Source: JASHSH01 sp036490215 (lineage in GTDB: Bacteria > Pseudomonadota > Alphaproteobacteria > Rhodospirillales > Magnetospirillaceae). From it: a stretch of 45,107 bases of DNA. Location of the stretch: the NCBI GenBank assembly GCA_036490215.1, contig DASXEH010000008.1, positions 1-45,107 of the forward strand, in the 5' to 3' direction. Positions 14,784-23,618 of this stretch are shown here, piece after piece. Each line of letters begins with the position of its first letter. Within the stretch, counting starts at the first letter, position 1. The position numbers and the translations under genes were made by a program. Under the pieces are notes generated by a model, which worked only from the letters and a program-made list of their open reading frames with translations, searched no databases and was not told the DNA's origin.

Positions 14784-17416
14784 ACGCTGGGCTCCGTTTC
14801 CGGCGACGGTCGCGTTTGCGCCGCCAATTCCCTGACATGGCGCATCAACTCGGCGGTCGATGCACGCGATTTGATCAGAACCGCTTTGATTTCAGGCCCG
14901 GCCTGCACCTCGATTTCCTGGCCCGAAAAGACGATCGCCGGCACCAATCGGCCGGACTGTGTCTTCATCGGCAGCAAATCCAGGCCGCTGCCGTCCGGCA
15001 GCGAGATATCGAGAATGACCAGATCGAAGGCGTCCGACGCCAGACGACGGCGCGCCATCGTCACCGAATGCGCCGCCGCTATCGTAGCAACACCTTCCAG
15101 CGACAGACGCACGATGCGACGGACGTCTTCGTCGTCTTCGACATGGAGAACGCGCAATAGCGGGCCGGACGGCGAAGGATCGAAAACGCCGCTGCTCACA
15201 CTCAGAGCATCGTCGGTCGCCGCATTGTAGGCTTCGACGCCCTCCTGCCAGATCGGCAGGTCCACATAGAATGTCGAACCTGCACCGGATTGCGACTCGA
15301 AGCCCACCGCGCCGCCATGTTTTTCGACGATGCTGCGCGCGATGCTCAAGCCGAGCCCGGTTCCGCCTTTGCGGCGATTGTCCTTCGAGTCCGCCTGCGC
15401 GAACTTCTGGAAGATGACAGACCGAAACTCATCGGGAATGCCGGGTCCATGATCGATCACCAAGGTACGAAGCATGTTGCTTCGGAGCTCGACACGGATA
15501 TCGACCTGATCGCCGCTGGGCGAGAATTTGGCGGCGTTGGAGAGGAGATTGGTGAAGACCTGATTGAGCCGATCCGTATCACCCGAAACGGTGCCATCTT
15601 CCGACGCCGGATCAAGCACGAACCGCACATTGAGATTGGCGGCATAGGCGCGATTGGCCTCGATGCAGGTTTCCAGGAGCGGCCGCAGGGCAACGGGCGC
15701 GAAATTGAACTTCATGCGTCCCGACTCGATCTTGTCGAGATCGAGAATGTCGTTGACCAGCCGCACCAGGCGCTCGCTGTTCTTGTTGGCGATATCGACC
15801 AGGCGCTTAGCACGATCGGGTAGTTCGCCGGCCGCCGCACCGGCGAGCAAACCGAGTGAGCCGGCAATCGAAGTCAGCGGCGTGCGCAGTTCATGGCTGA
15901 CCGTCGATATGAACTCGCTCTTCATGCGCTCGACCTGTCGACGCTCTGAAATGTCGCGAACGACACCGACGAACAGGCGCCGGCCACCCGACCAGAATTC
16001 ATTGATCGAGAGCTCGATCGGGAACGTCGACCCGTCGGCGCGCAGGCCTTCGAGCTCGCGACGATGGCCGATCACCTTCTTCTCTCCGGTCAGCCTGTAG
16101 TTGCGAATGTAGCTGTCATGAGCGCCACGATAGGGCTCGGGCATCAGTATCTTGACGTTCCGGCCCAGGATGTCGGCCGTGCGATGTCCGAAAATAGCCT
16201 CGGCTGCAGGATTGAACGATTCGATACTGCCGCTTTCGTTGATGGTGATGATGCCGTCGAGCGTGTTGTCGAAGATCGCGTTGAGCCGTGCGACATTGCT
16301 CATCAGAGCCTGTTCTGCACGCTTTGCATCGGTAATATCGGAGAACGTGGTAACCGACAGCCCATCTTTCGTGAAGGTGCCGCGAATCTGGAGGACAGTT
16401 CCATCCGGCCGAACGCGCTCCGATTCGTAGGGGACGCGCGCGTCGAAGACGTGCATGCGCTCGGCGATCCATGCTTTCGCCTTCTCTTGGTCGTCGCCGA
16501 AGTCACCGACATCAGCGGCGCGACGCAGCAGCGCCGGCAGAGTGACGCCAGGGACATACATGTCCGGCGCGATACCGCTCCATTCGATGTATCGCTTGTT
16601 CCAGACGACGAGGCGAAGATCCTTGTCATAGACGCCGATCGCCTGGCTGACCGCCTCCATCGTCGCCGCCATCAAAACGGTTTGCGCTGCCAGGGCCGCC
16701 TCGGATTCGCGCCGCCGTTGGACGTAGCGGAACGTCATGATCAGCACCACCGCCACCGAAATTGCGGCGATGGCAAAAGAGGCCATAACAATGGTGAGGT
16801 TGGCGCGTGAGCTGCGTTCGCGCTCCGCATTGCGCACCACCAAAAGGCTGCGCTCCTCACCGATCATCGCTTCGCTGATGGCGCGGATCTCTTCCATCGT
16901 GACGCGACCTCTGGCCGCGCTGGTCTGATCGCGAACCACGGGCATGGCTCCGCCCGTTGCCTCGCGGCGTCGATCAATCGCAGAGCGCACCGCCGCAAGC
17001 TTCATCGCGATCAGAGGTTTCATCAGCTCGATCTGTCGCAACTGAACGTCGTTGTCTTGAACAGCTTCGTGGAGCTGCTTGAGATCGCCGTCGATGCTTT
17101 CAAGCGCGACGTCGTGCGCCTTGAGGAAGGCTTCGTCGCCGGTGATGAAAAAGCCGCGGGCACCGGATTCGGCGTCCTGCATGTCGTCGAAGACGCGACG
17201 AATGTCGTCGATCACCTGATAGCTGTGATCAACCCAAAGACGGGCCGAGACTGTGGCGTGCCACTCCTGGAGGACCGCATACCCGGCAGCAACAATGAGC
17301 AGAGCGAATACGACGATGCCGGTCGCTACCACCCGCCGAATCGGCCCCTGCGACATCGTCGAGGACGACGCCGTATCCGAAATGACCGACGAAGACGGGT
17401 CGATCGGCTTAGCCAT
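14780..17416 (-). CDS. Hybrid sensor histidine kinase (CHASE3-PAS-PAS-HisKA-HATPase-REC)
   Basis: An 878-residue inner-membrane kinase. Helix 1 is at about 28-50, a periplasmic CHASE3 domain at 51-205 and helix 2 at 206-229. PAS 1 (245-370) is of the PAS_7 type (GVYDKDLRLVVWNKRY). PAS 2 (372-495) resembles the FixL haem PAS: LMPEPYR..HDSY..Y..TGEKKVIG, with His433 and Arg453 at the positions of FixL haem-ligand His200 and Arg220. HisKA has His508 (VSHELRTPL), the ATPase domain has DHGPGIP and GGTGLGL, and a C-terminal receiver has Asp803 (ILDISLPDGSG). The receiver's switch lysine is in LIKSRAS rather than KP. The gene leads an operon with a receiver and an HPt gene. The signal is unknown. 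Confidence 0.93.
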   Translation of the reverse strand: MAKPIDPSSSVISDTASSSTMSQGPIRRVVATGIVVFALLIVAAGYAVLQEWHATVSARLWVDHSYQVIDDIRRVFDDMQDAESGARGFFITGDEAFLKAHDVALESIDGDLKQLHEAVQDNDVQLRQIELMKPLIAMKLAAVRSAIDRRREATGGAMPVVRDQTSAARGRVTMEEIRAISEAMIGEERSLLVVRNAERERSSRANLTIVMASFAIAAISVAVVLIMTFRYVQRRRESEAALAAQTVLMAATMEAVSQAIGVYDKDLRLVVWNKRYIEWSGIAPDMYVPGVTLPALLRRAADVGDFGDDQEKAKAWIAERMHVFDARVPYESERVRPDGTVLQIRGTFTKDGLSVTTFSDITDAKRAEQALMSNVARLNAIFDNTLDGIITINESGSIESFNPAAEAIFGHRTADILGRNVKILMPEPYRGAHDSYIRNYRLTGEKKVIGHRRELEGLRADGSTFPIELSINEFWSGGRRLFVGVVRDISERRQVERMKSEFISTVSHELRTPLTSIAGSLGLLAGAAAGELPDRAKRLVDIANKNSERLVRLVNDILDLDKIESGRMKFNFAPVALRPLLETCIEANRAYAANLNVRFVLDPASEDGTVSGDTDRLNQVFTNLLSNAAKFSPSGDQVDIRVELRSNMLRTLVIDHGPGIPDEFRSVIFQKFAQADSKDNRRKGGTGLGLSIARSIVEKHGGAVGFESQSGAGSTFYVDLPIWQEGVEAYNAATDDALSVSSGVFDPSPSGPLLRVLHVEDDEDVRRIVRLSLEGVATIAAAHSVTMARRRLASDAFDLVILDISLPDGSGLDLLPMKTQSGRLVPAIVFSGQEIEVQAGPEIKAVLIKSRASTAELMRHVRELAAQTRPSPETEPSV

Positions 17417-17472
17417 ATCAACTCCAGGCCAACGATACCGGATTGTAGGGCGTCCAACGGAGCGCCGCAGAA

Positions 17473-18408
17473 CTATTTTTGCCCTGTAAACTTGGTAATG
17501 ATGCGCGTGATTTCGTCGAAATGCCGGGCCTCGCGGAGGTCGATGTCGACCGACCCGCCAACCGCCTGCGACAACTGCACCAGAAGTTCCACTTCGACGA
17601 TTTTATGTTCCGGATCGGAGTCGCGAATACGCCGGGCCAAGGTCATGATCATGCCCGACAGATTGGTTACCACGTCGTTCGAGGGGCCGTCATAGGTATT
17701 GCGCCACGCATCGGCAACCAGGATCAGTCGCTGCAGGTCTTTCGTCCGGTCTTCCGGATCGCCTTTGGTTTCGTAGAAGGCAACAACGCGCGTAACGATC
17801 TTGTCGATCTCCATCACCGACGCGGCGAAGTGATCGTCGCTCATCTGTGCGGCGGCACGCTCCACCATGCGCTCGACCTCACGGTCGCCGGCCATATCGA
17901 TCATGCGGGCGCGCAACGTGTTGGGAACATCGCGAATTTTCGGACGATTGTCGCCTTCGCGTTCGGTCGTGCGCCGGCTGGGGCCGACGTAATTGGGCGC
18001 GATGACGAAGGGCTCGCGTTTTTGCGCCAAAGTGGTAACGCGCTTGAACAGGTTTTCCGCACTCAACGGCTTCGGCACGATATCGTCGACGCCGGCATCC
18101 ATCATGGCCTTGGTCGAGCCGGGTTCGATCTTGCCCAGCGTCGCAATCACCGTGACGAACGGATTGCGGCCGAGCCTGTTGCGACGGATACGCTGGATGA
18201 GATCGACGAACTCGATCCCGGGTAAAACATGCTCCACGACGATCAGGTCGATCATCTTGCCGTCGATGGCCTGCTCGAACGCGGCGCCATTGGTGCAGAC
18301 CACGACGTTGGTCAGCCCTTGTTCGCTGAAGGTCGAGCGGATGACATCGGCCAAATGCGGATTAGAGTCACCGACGACAATCGAGATACTGCCGAGGCCC
18401 CTAGCCAT
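17473..18408 (-). CDS. Degenerate receiver-domain protein, paralogue 3 (Glu for Asp)
   Basis: A 311-residue relative of the proteins at 7193 and 8436. The order of motifs is the same: a receiver (about 8-130), then IAPNYVGPSRR, VPNTLRARMID and a helical C-terminal part ending EITRIITKFTGQK. In the phospho-acceptor position it has Glu59 (LIVVEHVLPG) where the paralogues have Asp66. The acidic pair is only Asp14, and Lys113 is kept (VPKPLS). A Glu there cannot be phosphorylated normally and may mimic the active state. It lies 56 bp upstream of the hybrid kinase gene on the same strand, so it may lead that operon. Confidence 0.78.
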   Translation of the reverse strand: MARGLGSISIVVGDSNPHLADVIRSTFSEQGLTNVVVCTNGAAFEQAIDGKMIDLIVVEHVLPGIEFVDLIQRIRRNRLGRNPFVTVIATLGKIEPGSTKAMMDAGVDDIVPKPLSAENLFKRVTTLAQKREPFVIAPNYVGPSRRTTEREGDNRPKIRDVPNTLRARMIDMAGDREVERMVERAAAQMSDDHFAASVMEIDKIVTRVVAFYETKGDPEDRTKDLQRLILVADAWRNTYDGPSNDVVTNLSGMIMTLARRIRDSDPEHKIVEVELLVQLSQAVGGSVDIDLREARHFDEITRIITKFTGQK

Positions 18409-18721
18409 GCGTGATCGGTCCCTGGGCCGATCCTTGCCGCCAACGGCCTCTGCGATTGTGCATCATCGTCGGAATTCCGCAGTGACACAGCGCCTCGAGA
18501 GATCGAACGGGAGAATCCGAGGCCGGATTCACTTTTAGACCGTAATACATTGACCACGAAGAGGGAAATGGCCAAAGCATAGATTTGTATGCAGACGCGA
18601 TGGAATCTCTATCTTTCACACACCACTTGGTCGAACGGCGAATATTCCTTAGACTTGGAAACACCCATTTGTAGTGTGTATTCCGGGGATTGAGCGCGCT
18701 TCAAAGGCAACGGGTTCGAAG
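18409..18721. other. Intergenic region between receiver genes
   Basis: About 313 bp between the divergent genes at 18408 and 18722. The half next to the plus-strand gene is AT-rich and should hold its promoter. I see no RNA gene, long inverted repeat or supported reading frame. Confidence 0.5.
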
Positions 18722-19234
18722 ATGGGAAATAACGCGTCGGGCAAGCCAGTAACCCATTCGGTCATGGTGGTCGATGACGATCATCTGCTGCTCGAACACA
18801 TCGAGATGACCCTGAAGGATGCCGGCTACATGGTCACCATAGTCGAGGATGGCGAGGCCGCGTTGTATCTGGCGCCCAGCCTGCACCTCGACATGATCAT
18901 CCTCGATTCGGTGATGCCGGGGATGAGCGGCGCCGAAGTATTGCGTCATCTCAAAAACGAAAAGGTGACGGCCGATATCCCCGTGATGATGCTGACGGCG
19001 CGCACCGGCCGCGACAATGTCGAGGAAGCGGTCAAGCTTGGAGCGGAGGATTATCTCGCCAAGCCGGTCGACGCGGTGAAGCTCCTGGGTCGCGTCGAAA
19101 AACTGTTGGAAAAAGCGGACAAGAAGCGGGCCAATGACGGGCATATGGAATGGAAAGGTCCGTCGCAGGACTTCGATCTGCCCCTGCAAAAAGGCACCCG
19201 CGTTTTCCTCGATCCGAAACAGCCCAAGAAATAG
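18722..19234 (+). CDS. Response regulator with a short basic tail
   Basis: A 170-residue protein with one receiver domain at about 12-130. The acidic residues are at VVDDDH, phospho-acceptor Asp62 is in MIILDSVMPGMSG, and Thr/Lys are in MLTARTG and YLAKPVD. After it comes a 40-residue charged tail (LEKADKKRANDGH...GTRVFLDPKQPKK) with no known fold. ATG 18722 is preferred over the upstream in-frame GTG at 18674, which adds a poor leader. It stands alone between a divergent receiver gene and gabD and may be another target of the nearby phosphorelay. Confidence 0.85.
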   Translation: MGNNASGKPVTHSVMVVDDDHLLLEHIEMTLKDAGYMVTIVEDGEAALYLAPSLHLDMIILDSVMPGMSGAEVLRHLKNEKVTADIPVMMLTARTGRDNVEEAVKLGAEDYLAKPVDAVKLLGRVEKLLEKADKKRANDGHMEWKGPSQDFDLPLQKGTRVFLDPKQPKK

Positions 19235-19361
19235 CACTGCCGCCTCGATGCGGCCCCCTTCAAGATGTCGGTCCGCCGCCCCATCTAGTGGTGCGTTTGT
19301 CCCGCTGCGCTGCCTTCACCGCCGCAGCGCCGGTCATCGGTCCGCCAAATGAGGAACCGCC

Positions 19362-20849
19362 ATGAATAAGCCCCTGAGCGCCACGCCCGTTCCGTCATTG
19401 CCGCTGCGCGATGCGACATTGTTCCGCCAGGCCTGCTATGTCGATGGCGGCTGGGCCGACGCCGACAGCAAAGCGACCGTCGCGGTGACCAACCCCGCTA
19501 CCGGTGCGTCGCTGGGGACCGTGCCCAAGATGGGTAAGGCGGAAACCGCACGCGCGATCACCGCCGCCAACCAGGCGCTGCCCGCATGGCGCGCCAAGAC
19601 CGGCAAGGAACGCGCAGTCATTCTGCGCAAATGGGCCGATCTGATGCTCGCCAACCAGGATGACCTGGCCCTGATCATGACCAGCGAGCAAGGCAAGCCG
19701 CTGGCCGAATCGAAGGGCGAGATCGTCTATGCCGCCGGCTTCATCGAATGGTTCGGCGAGGAAGCCAAGCGCATCTACGGCGATACCATTCCCGGCCATC
19801 AGGCCGACAAACGCATCGTGGTGATCAAGCAGCCGATCGGCGTGACAGCAGCGATCACGCCTTGGAACTTTCCGGCGGCGATGATCACACGCAAATGCGG
19901 CCCGGCCTTGGCCGCCGGCTGCACGATGGTGGTAAAGCCGGCCAGCCAAACGCCGTTCTCGGCGCTGGCGCTCGCGGAATTGGCCGAGCGCGCCGGCGTG
20001 CCGAAAGGCGTGTTCAGCGTCGTCACCGGCAGCGCGAGCGAGATCGGCGGCGAAATGACCTCGAACCCGATCGTGCGCAAGCTCTCCTTCACCGGATCGA
20101 CCGAAATCGGCAAACAGCTGATGGCGCAATGCGCCGGTACGATCAAAAAGGTCTCGCTGGAACTTGGCGGCAATGCGCCCTTCATCGTTTTCGACGATGC
20201 CGATCTCGATGCCGCCGTCGAAGGCGCGATCGCCTCGAAGTACCGCAACACCGGCCAGACCTGCGTCTGCGCCAATCGCTTGCTGGTGCAAGAGGGTGTC
20301 TATGACGCCTTTACCGACAAGCTGGGCAAGGCCGTCGCCAAGCTAAAGGTCGGCAACGGCGTCGAAGCCGGCGTGACCCAGGGTCCGCTGATCGACATGA
20401 AAGCCGTCGAGAAGGTCGAAGAACACATTCAAGACGCCGTGAAGAAAGGCGCGCGCGTGGTGCAAGGCGGCAAGCGCCACCCGCTCGGCCACAGCTTCTT
20501 CGAGCCGACGATCCTGGCCGATGTAACCTCGCAGATGATGGTGGCGCGCGAGGAGACCTTTGGTCCCGTCGCGCCGCTGTTCCGCTTCAAGACCGACGCC
20601 GAAGCGATCCAGATGGCCAACGACACCGAGTTCGGCTTGGCCAGTTATTTCTATAGCCGCGACATCGCTCGTGTTTGGCGCACGGCGGAAGGGCTCGAAT
20701 ACGGGATGGTCGGGATCAACACCGGCTTGATCTCGACCGAAGTGGCGCCGTTCGGTGGCGTGAAGGAATCCGGCCTCGGCCGCGAAGGCTCGAAATACGG
20801 GATCGAAGAGTATCTTGAGATCAAATACCTCTGTATCGGCGGCATCTGA
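19362..20849 (+). CDS. gabD: NAD(P)-dependent succinate-semialdehyde dehydrogenase
   Basis: An aldehyde dehydrogenase of 495 residues that oxidises succinate semialdehyde to succinate, the last step of the GABA shunt. Key residues are Lys192 (VVKPASQTP), the cofactor loop FTGSTEIGKQL, Glu267 (LELGGNAPF) and nucleophile Cys301 (GQTCVCANR). The Cys-x-Cys pair and the motif SEQGKPLAESKGE are typical of GabD rather than other aldehyde dehydrogenases. No GABA transaminase gene is next to it. It is convergent with a TetR gene; CCTCGG/CCGAGG (20851-20874) between them is a possible but weak hairpin. Confidence 0.92.
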   Translation: MNKPLSATPVPSLPLRDATLFRQACYVDGGWADADSKATVAVTNPATGASLGTVPKMGKAETARAITAANQALPAWRAKTGKERAVILRKWADLMLANQDDLALIMTSEQGKPLAESKGEIVYAAGFIEWFGEEAKRIYGDTIPGHQADKRIVVIKQPIGVTAAITPWNFPAAMITRKCGPALAAGCTMVVKPASQTPFSALALAELAERAGVPKGVFSVVTGSASEIGGEMTSNPIVRKLSFTGSTEIGKQLMAQCAGTIKKVSLELGGNAPFIVFDDADLDAAVEGAIASKYRNTGQTCVCANRLLVQEGVYDAFTDKLGKAVAKLKVGNGVEAGVTQGPLIDMKAVEKVEEHIQDAVKKGARVVQGGKRHPLGHSFFEPTILADVTSQMMVAREETFGPVAPLFRFKTDAEAIQMANDTEFGLASYFYSRDIARVWRTAEGLEYGMVGINTGLISTEVAPFGGVKESGLGREGSKYGIEEYLEIKYLCIGGI

Positions 20850-20876
20850 ACCTCGGCTGCACGCGCGACCGAGGAC

Positions 20877-21608
20877 TTACTTCTCCTCGTAGGCGACTCG
20901 CGTACCCGCAACCATTGCCTTCACGGCGCGATGGACGATGGCCGAGAAGTCTTCCATCACGCGTGCGCGATAGATGAATTTGCGAACGGCATAGTAGAAC
21001 AGGCCGCCATGCAGCACCCACAGATGTTCGATCTCGAGATCGCTGATCGGGGTTGCGTCGGCATCCGGTAGGCCGAAGGTGTGGCGTAGTTCCGCGCACA
21101 TCACTTTGAGAATCTTTTCCTCGACGGCGGCGATATAGCGTCGGTTCAGCTCTTCGCCGATTAGACCGGAATGCATGTAGATGCGGATCCATTCGTAGCG
21201 ATAGGTCTCCTTGGCGTAGCGACCATAGAATTCCTCGAGGCGATCGGCGATCGGCCGCGTGCGATCCGTCAGCAGCGACGCCCAATCCGTCTCGATCGGG
21301 TTGATATAGACTTCGCGGACCACCGCTTCGATCAATGCGCGTTTCGACGGGAAGTAGCGATAGAGCAGCGGCTGGGCGATACCCAACTCTTTGGCCAATT
21401 CGCGCGTGCGCCCTTCAAAACCATGCTGGGCGAAAAAGCGAATCGCACCGGCCACGATTTGTTGGCCGCGCTCTTGCGCCGGCAAGCGGCGCTGCCCGAC
21501 GACGCGGTTCGTCGTGCGGCCTGGCGGCACCAAACTGGCGATGATCTGCTGACCCTCGATCGACGGACTGCCAGTGCCGATTTGACCGTGCTGTTCCCCG
21601 CTTTCCAT
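20877..21608 (-). CDS. TetR-family regulator
   Basis: A 243-residue regulator with a clear TetR helix-turn-helix (AIRFFAQHGFEGRTRELAKELGIAQPLLYRYFPSKRALI, about residues 55-95). The C-terminal ligand domain is not one I can assign. It is preceded by an unusually long, Gln/Gly-rich N-terminal arm of about 40 residues. ATG 21608 is preferred; the frame runs back to 21656, into the operator. The perfect palindrome at 21656-21673 lies 48 bases upstream and suggests autorepression. It is in the same direction as the redox operon at 21775-24755 but separated from it by 166 bp. Confidence 0.88.
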   Translation of the reverse strand: MESGEQHGQIGTGSPSIEGQQIIASLVPPGRTTNRVVGQRRLPAQERGQQIVAGAIRFFAQHGFEGRTRELAKELGIAQPLLYRYFPSKRALIEAVVREVYINPIETDWASLLTDRTRPIADRLEEFYGRYAKETYRYEWIRIYMHSGLIGEELNRRYIAAVEEKILKVMCAELRHTFGLPDADATPISDLEIEHLWVLHGGLFYYAVRKFIYRARVMEDFSAIVHRAVKAMVAGTRVAYEEK

Positions 21609-21655
21609 CACCCGCCTCGGCACAATTGTGAATACGCGGCATCTTCTAAAACACA

Positions 21656-21673
21656 ACTAATACGAGTATTAGT
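21656..21673. promoter_or_regulatory. 18-bp perfect palindrome, candidate TetR operator
   Basis: ACTAATAC-GA-GTATTAGT is a perfect 8-2-8 palindrome, 48 bases upstream of the TetR start codon. Its size and symmetry are as expected for a TetR dimer site. It lies inside an AT-rich stretch (21650-21735) between the TetR gene and the redox operon. Confidence 0.7.
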
Positions 21674-21774
21674 CCGACAAGCAATGCCCTATAACAAAGA
21701 CACAGGCAAGTAGATTTTATGATTTGATTATCAGTGGGTTCTAATGCGGTCAATCGTCGATCGATTGGGCTGCG

Positions 21775-23583
21775 TTATCGGGTCTGTTTCGCCACCAGAC
21801 GATCGAGTGCAGCGGCCAATTGGGCGGGCTCGGTCACCGGCAACGAGCACAAATTCTGGCTGCAGGCATAGGCGGCGACCGCAGGCTCCGGCGGATAGTC
21901 GATATCGCTGCTGGGCAGCGGGCCCTCGCGTCGATCCCACTGATCGACACGTTTATAGTCGGCCGGATAGGCCAGCGCGGCGGCGGCGAGTTGTCTCGTC
22001 TCCGCGTCGCCATGCGGCCCGATCACGGTGACATGAATCGGTTCGCGCGAAAGTTCACGGTCGAGCAGCAAGGCGCCCGGTAGCAAATTGAGGATCGCCG
22101 GCACTTGCGGCGAGATCAGATAGCCGAGAATCGTCTCGGCCATTTTGCGATAGCGCTGATCCCAGGAGACATAAGAGAGCAGGTTCAAAAAGCGCGCCGC
22201 GTCGATATTGCCGTCCACCGATAATTTGGGGCGCGCGAGAATCTGATCGGGCTTTGGACTCTGTGCCGGCTCTGCGGTGAGCGCGCCGGTGGTCGTATCG
22301 GCAAAGTGCGCCAGGATGAAATCGGCGGTGCGCCGCGCTTCGGCGAGGTATCGCCGCTCGCCCGTCGAGCGATAGAGCGCCAGGAACGCATCGGCCATGG
22401 CCAGGCTGTCGCCAAGAAAAGGACCATAGCGATCGACGGCGTCGTGGCGAAATCCGCCATCGGGCAACGCGCGCTCCTTGAGCGCCCAATCGGCCGCCGC
22501 CTTGGCCATATCGAGTGCCTGCGTGGTGCCCGTTGCGTCGTAATAAGAGACCAGTGCGGCGACGGCGAGACCGGTCTCGCGCGCATAGCGATGCTGGTCG
22601 ATCTTCGGCTGGCCAAGCGCGCGCCGGCCGGCATCGTCGAGCACATAGTAATGATGCCCATCGATCTCCGGGCTGAGATCGGCATCCTGGCTCACATAAA
22701 ATCCGCCATCGGGCGCGCGCAGGCCGTCGCGCAAATAGCGGAACACGGCGTCGGCGGCCTGGCGGTAACGCGGATCGCGCCAACGCGCATAGGCATCGCT
22801 GTAGGCGCGCAGATCGACCGCCTGAAGCGGCATGATCTTTTCGAAATGCGGCGACATCCAATCCGCCTGATCGGAATACTGATAGACGCCGCCCCAGACG
22901 GGATCGATCAGCTTGAGATTTTGATCGAGCGTCGCTCGCGCGCGCTGTTCGGCGGCCTTGTCGCCATAAGCGGCACGATCGAGCGAATAGGCCATCGCAT
23001 CGCCATCGATATATTTGTAGCCGCGCCCCCAGCCCGCGTTTTTCGCGTCGAAACTGGCATCGAGATCGTGTTCGAAGCCGGCGCGTTGCGCGTCGGGAAT
23101 GTGGCTCGCGGGTTTGGTCGCCTGGAGAGCGGCAATAGCCTTGGCCGGCGTTTCCAATGCGCCGATCAGCACGCCTGCGAACAGCTTCGCGCCATAATAA
23201 CCCGAGAGCTTGACGCGCTCGCTGCCATCGGGCGCGAAGATGATCGTGGCCGGCCAGCCATACTCTTTGTAGCGCTCGAACAGATCGGGCCGGCTGTCCT
23301 GGTCGACGCGCACAGGAATATAGGACGCATCGATCAGCCCGATCACCTTGGCGTCGCGATAGGTGCGCTCGTCCATCACGTGGCACCAGTGGCACCACAC
23401 GGCTTCGAGATCGAGGATCACGAATTTATGGGTTTGCGCCGCGCGGACAAAAAGATCGTCGGACCAGTTTTGCCAGGCGATCGGCGCCGGCGCATCATCG
23501 GCGCGCGAATATGGAATCGCCAATAGCAGCGCCACGACGGCGCAGCCTAAGAGACGGATCGATGAGCGGGTGATCGCCAGCAT
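21775..23583 (-). CDS. Exported thioredoxin-domain protein, YyaL/DUF255-like (CHWCHVM)
   Basis: A 602-residue protein with a Sec signal peptide (about 1-28, ending YSRADD). The N-terminal thioredoxin-like domain has WCHWCHVMDERTY (Cys64, Cys67). It is followed by a long alpha/alpha-barrel part like the N-acylglucosamine epimerase fold, and a C-terminal segment AYACSQNLCSLPVTE with two more cysteines. ATG 23583 has AGGAGA upstream; the open frame extends to 23934 inside ccdA and is not real. It is the third gene of the trx-ccdA operon, so CcdA may keep its cysteines reduced in the periplasm. Its exact reaction is unknown. Confidence 0.85.
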   Translation of the reverse strand: MLAITRSSIRLLGCAVVALLLAIPYSRADDAPAPIAWQNWSDDLFVRAAQTHKFVILDLEAVWCHWCHVMDERTYRDAKVIGLIDASYIPVRVDQDSRPDLFERYKEYGWPATIIFAPDGSERVKLSGYYGAKLFAGVLIGALETPAKAIAALQATKPASHIPDAQRAGFEHDLDASFDAKNAGWGRGYKYIDGDAMAYSLDRAAYGDKAAEQRARATLDQNLKLIDPVWGGVYQYSDQADWMSPHFEKIMPLQAVDLRAYSDAYARWRDPRYRQAADAVFRYLRDGLRAPDGGFYVSQDADLSPEIDGHHYYVLDDAGRRALGQPKIDQHRYARETGLAVAALVSYYDATGTTQALDMAKAAADWALKERALPDGGFRHDAVDRYGPFLGDSLAMADAFLALYRSTGERRYLAEARRTADFILAHFADTTTGALTAEPAQSPKPDQILARPKLSVDGNIDAARFLNLLSYVSWDQRYRKMAETILGYLISPQVPAILNLLPGALLLDRELSREPIHVTVIGPHGDAETRQLAAAALAYPADYKRVDQWDRREGPLPSSDIDYPPEPAVAAYACSQNLCSLPVTEPAQLAAALDRLVAKQTR

Positions 23584-23618
23584 CGCGTCTCCTAGTACGC
23601 AGATCAGTCCTTGTCGGA

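Noticed and set aside
20851..20874. CCTCGG/CCGAGG hairpin as a bidirectional terminator of gabD and TetR
   Set aside because: The stem is only six base pairs with a 12-base loop and there is no T-run on either strand.
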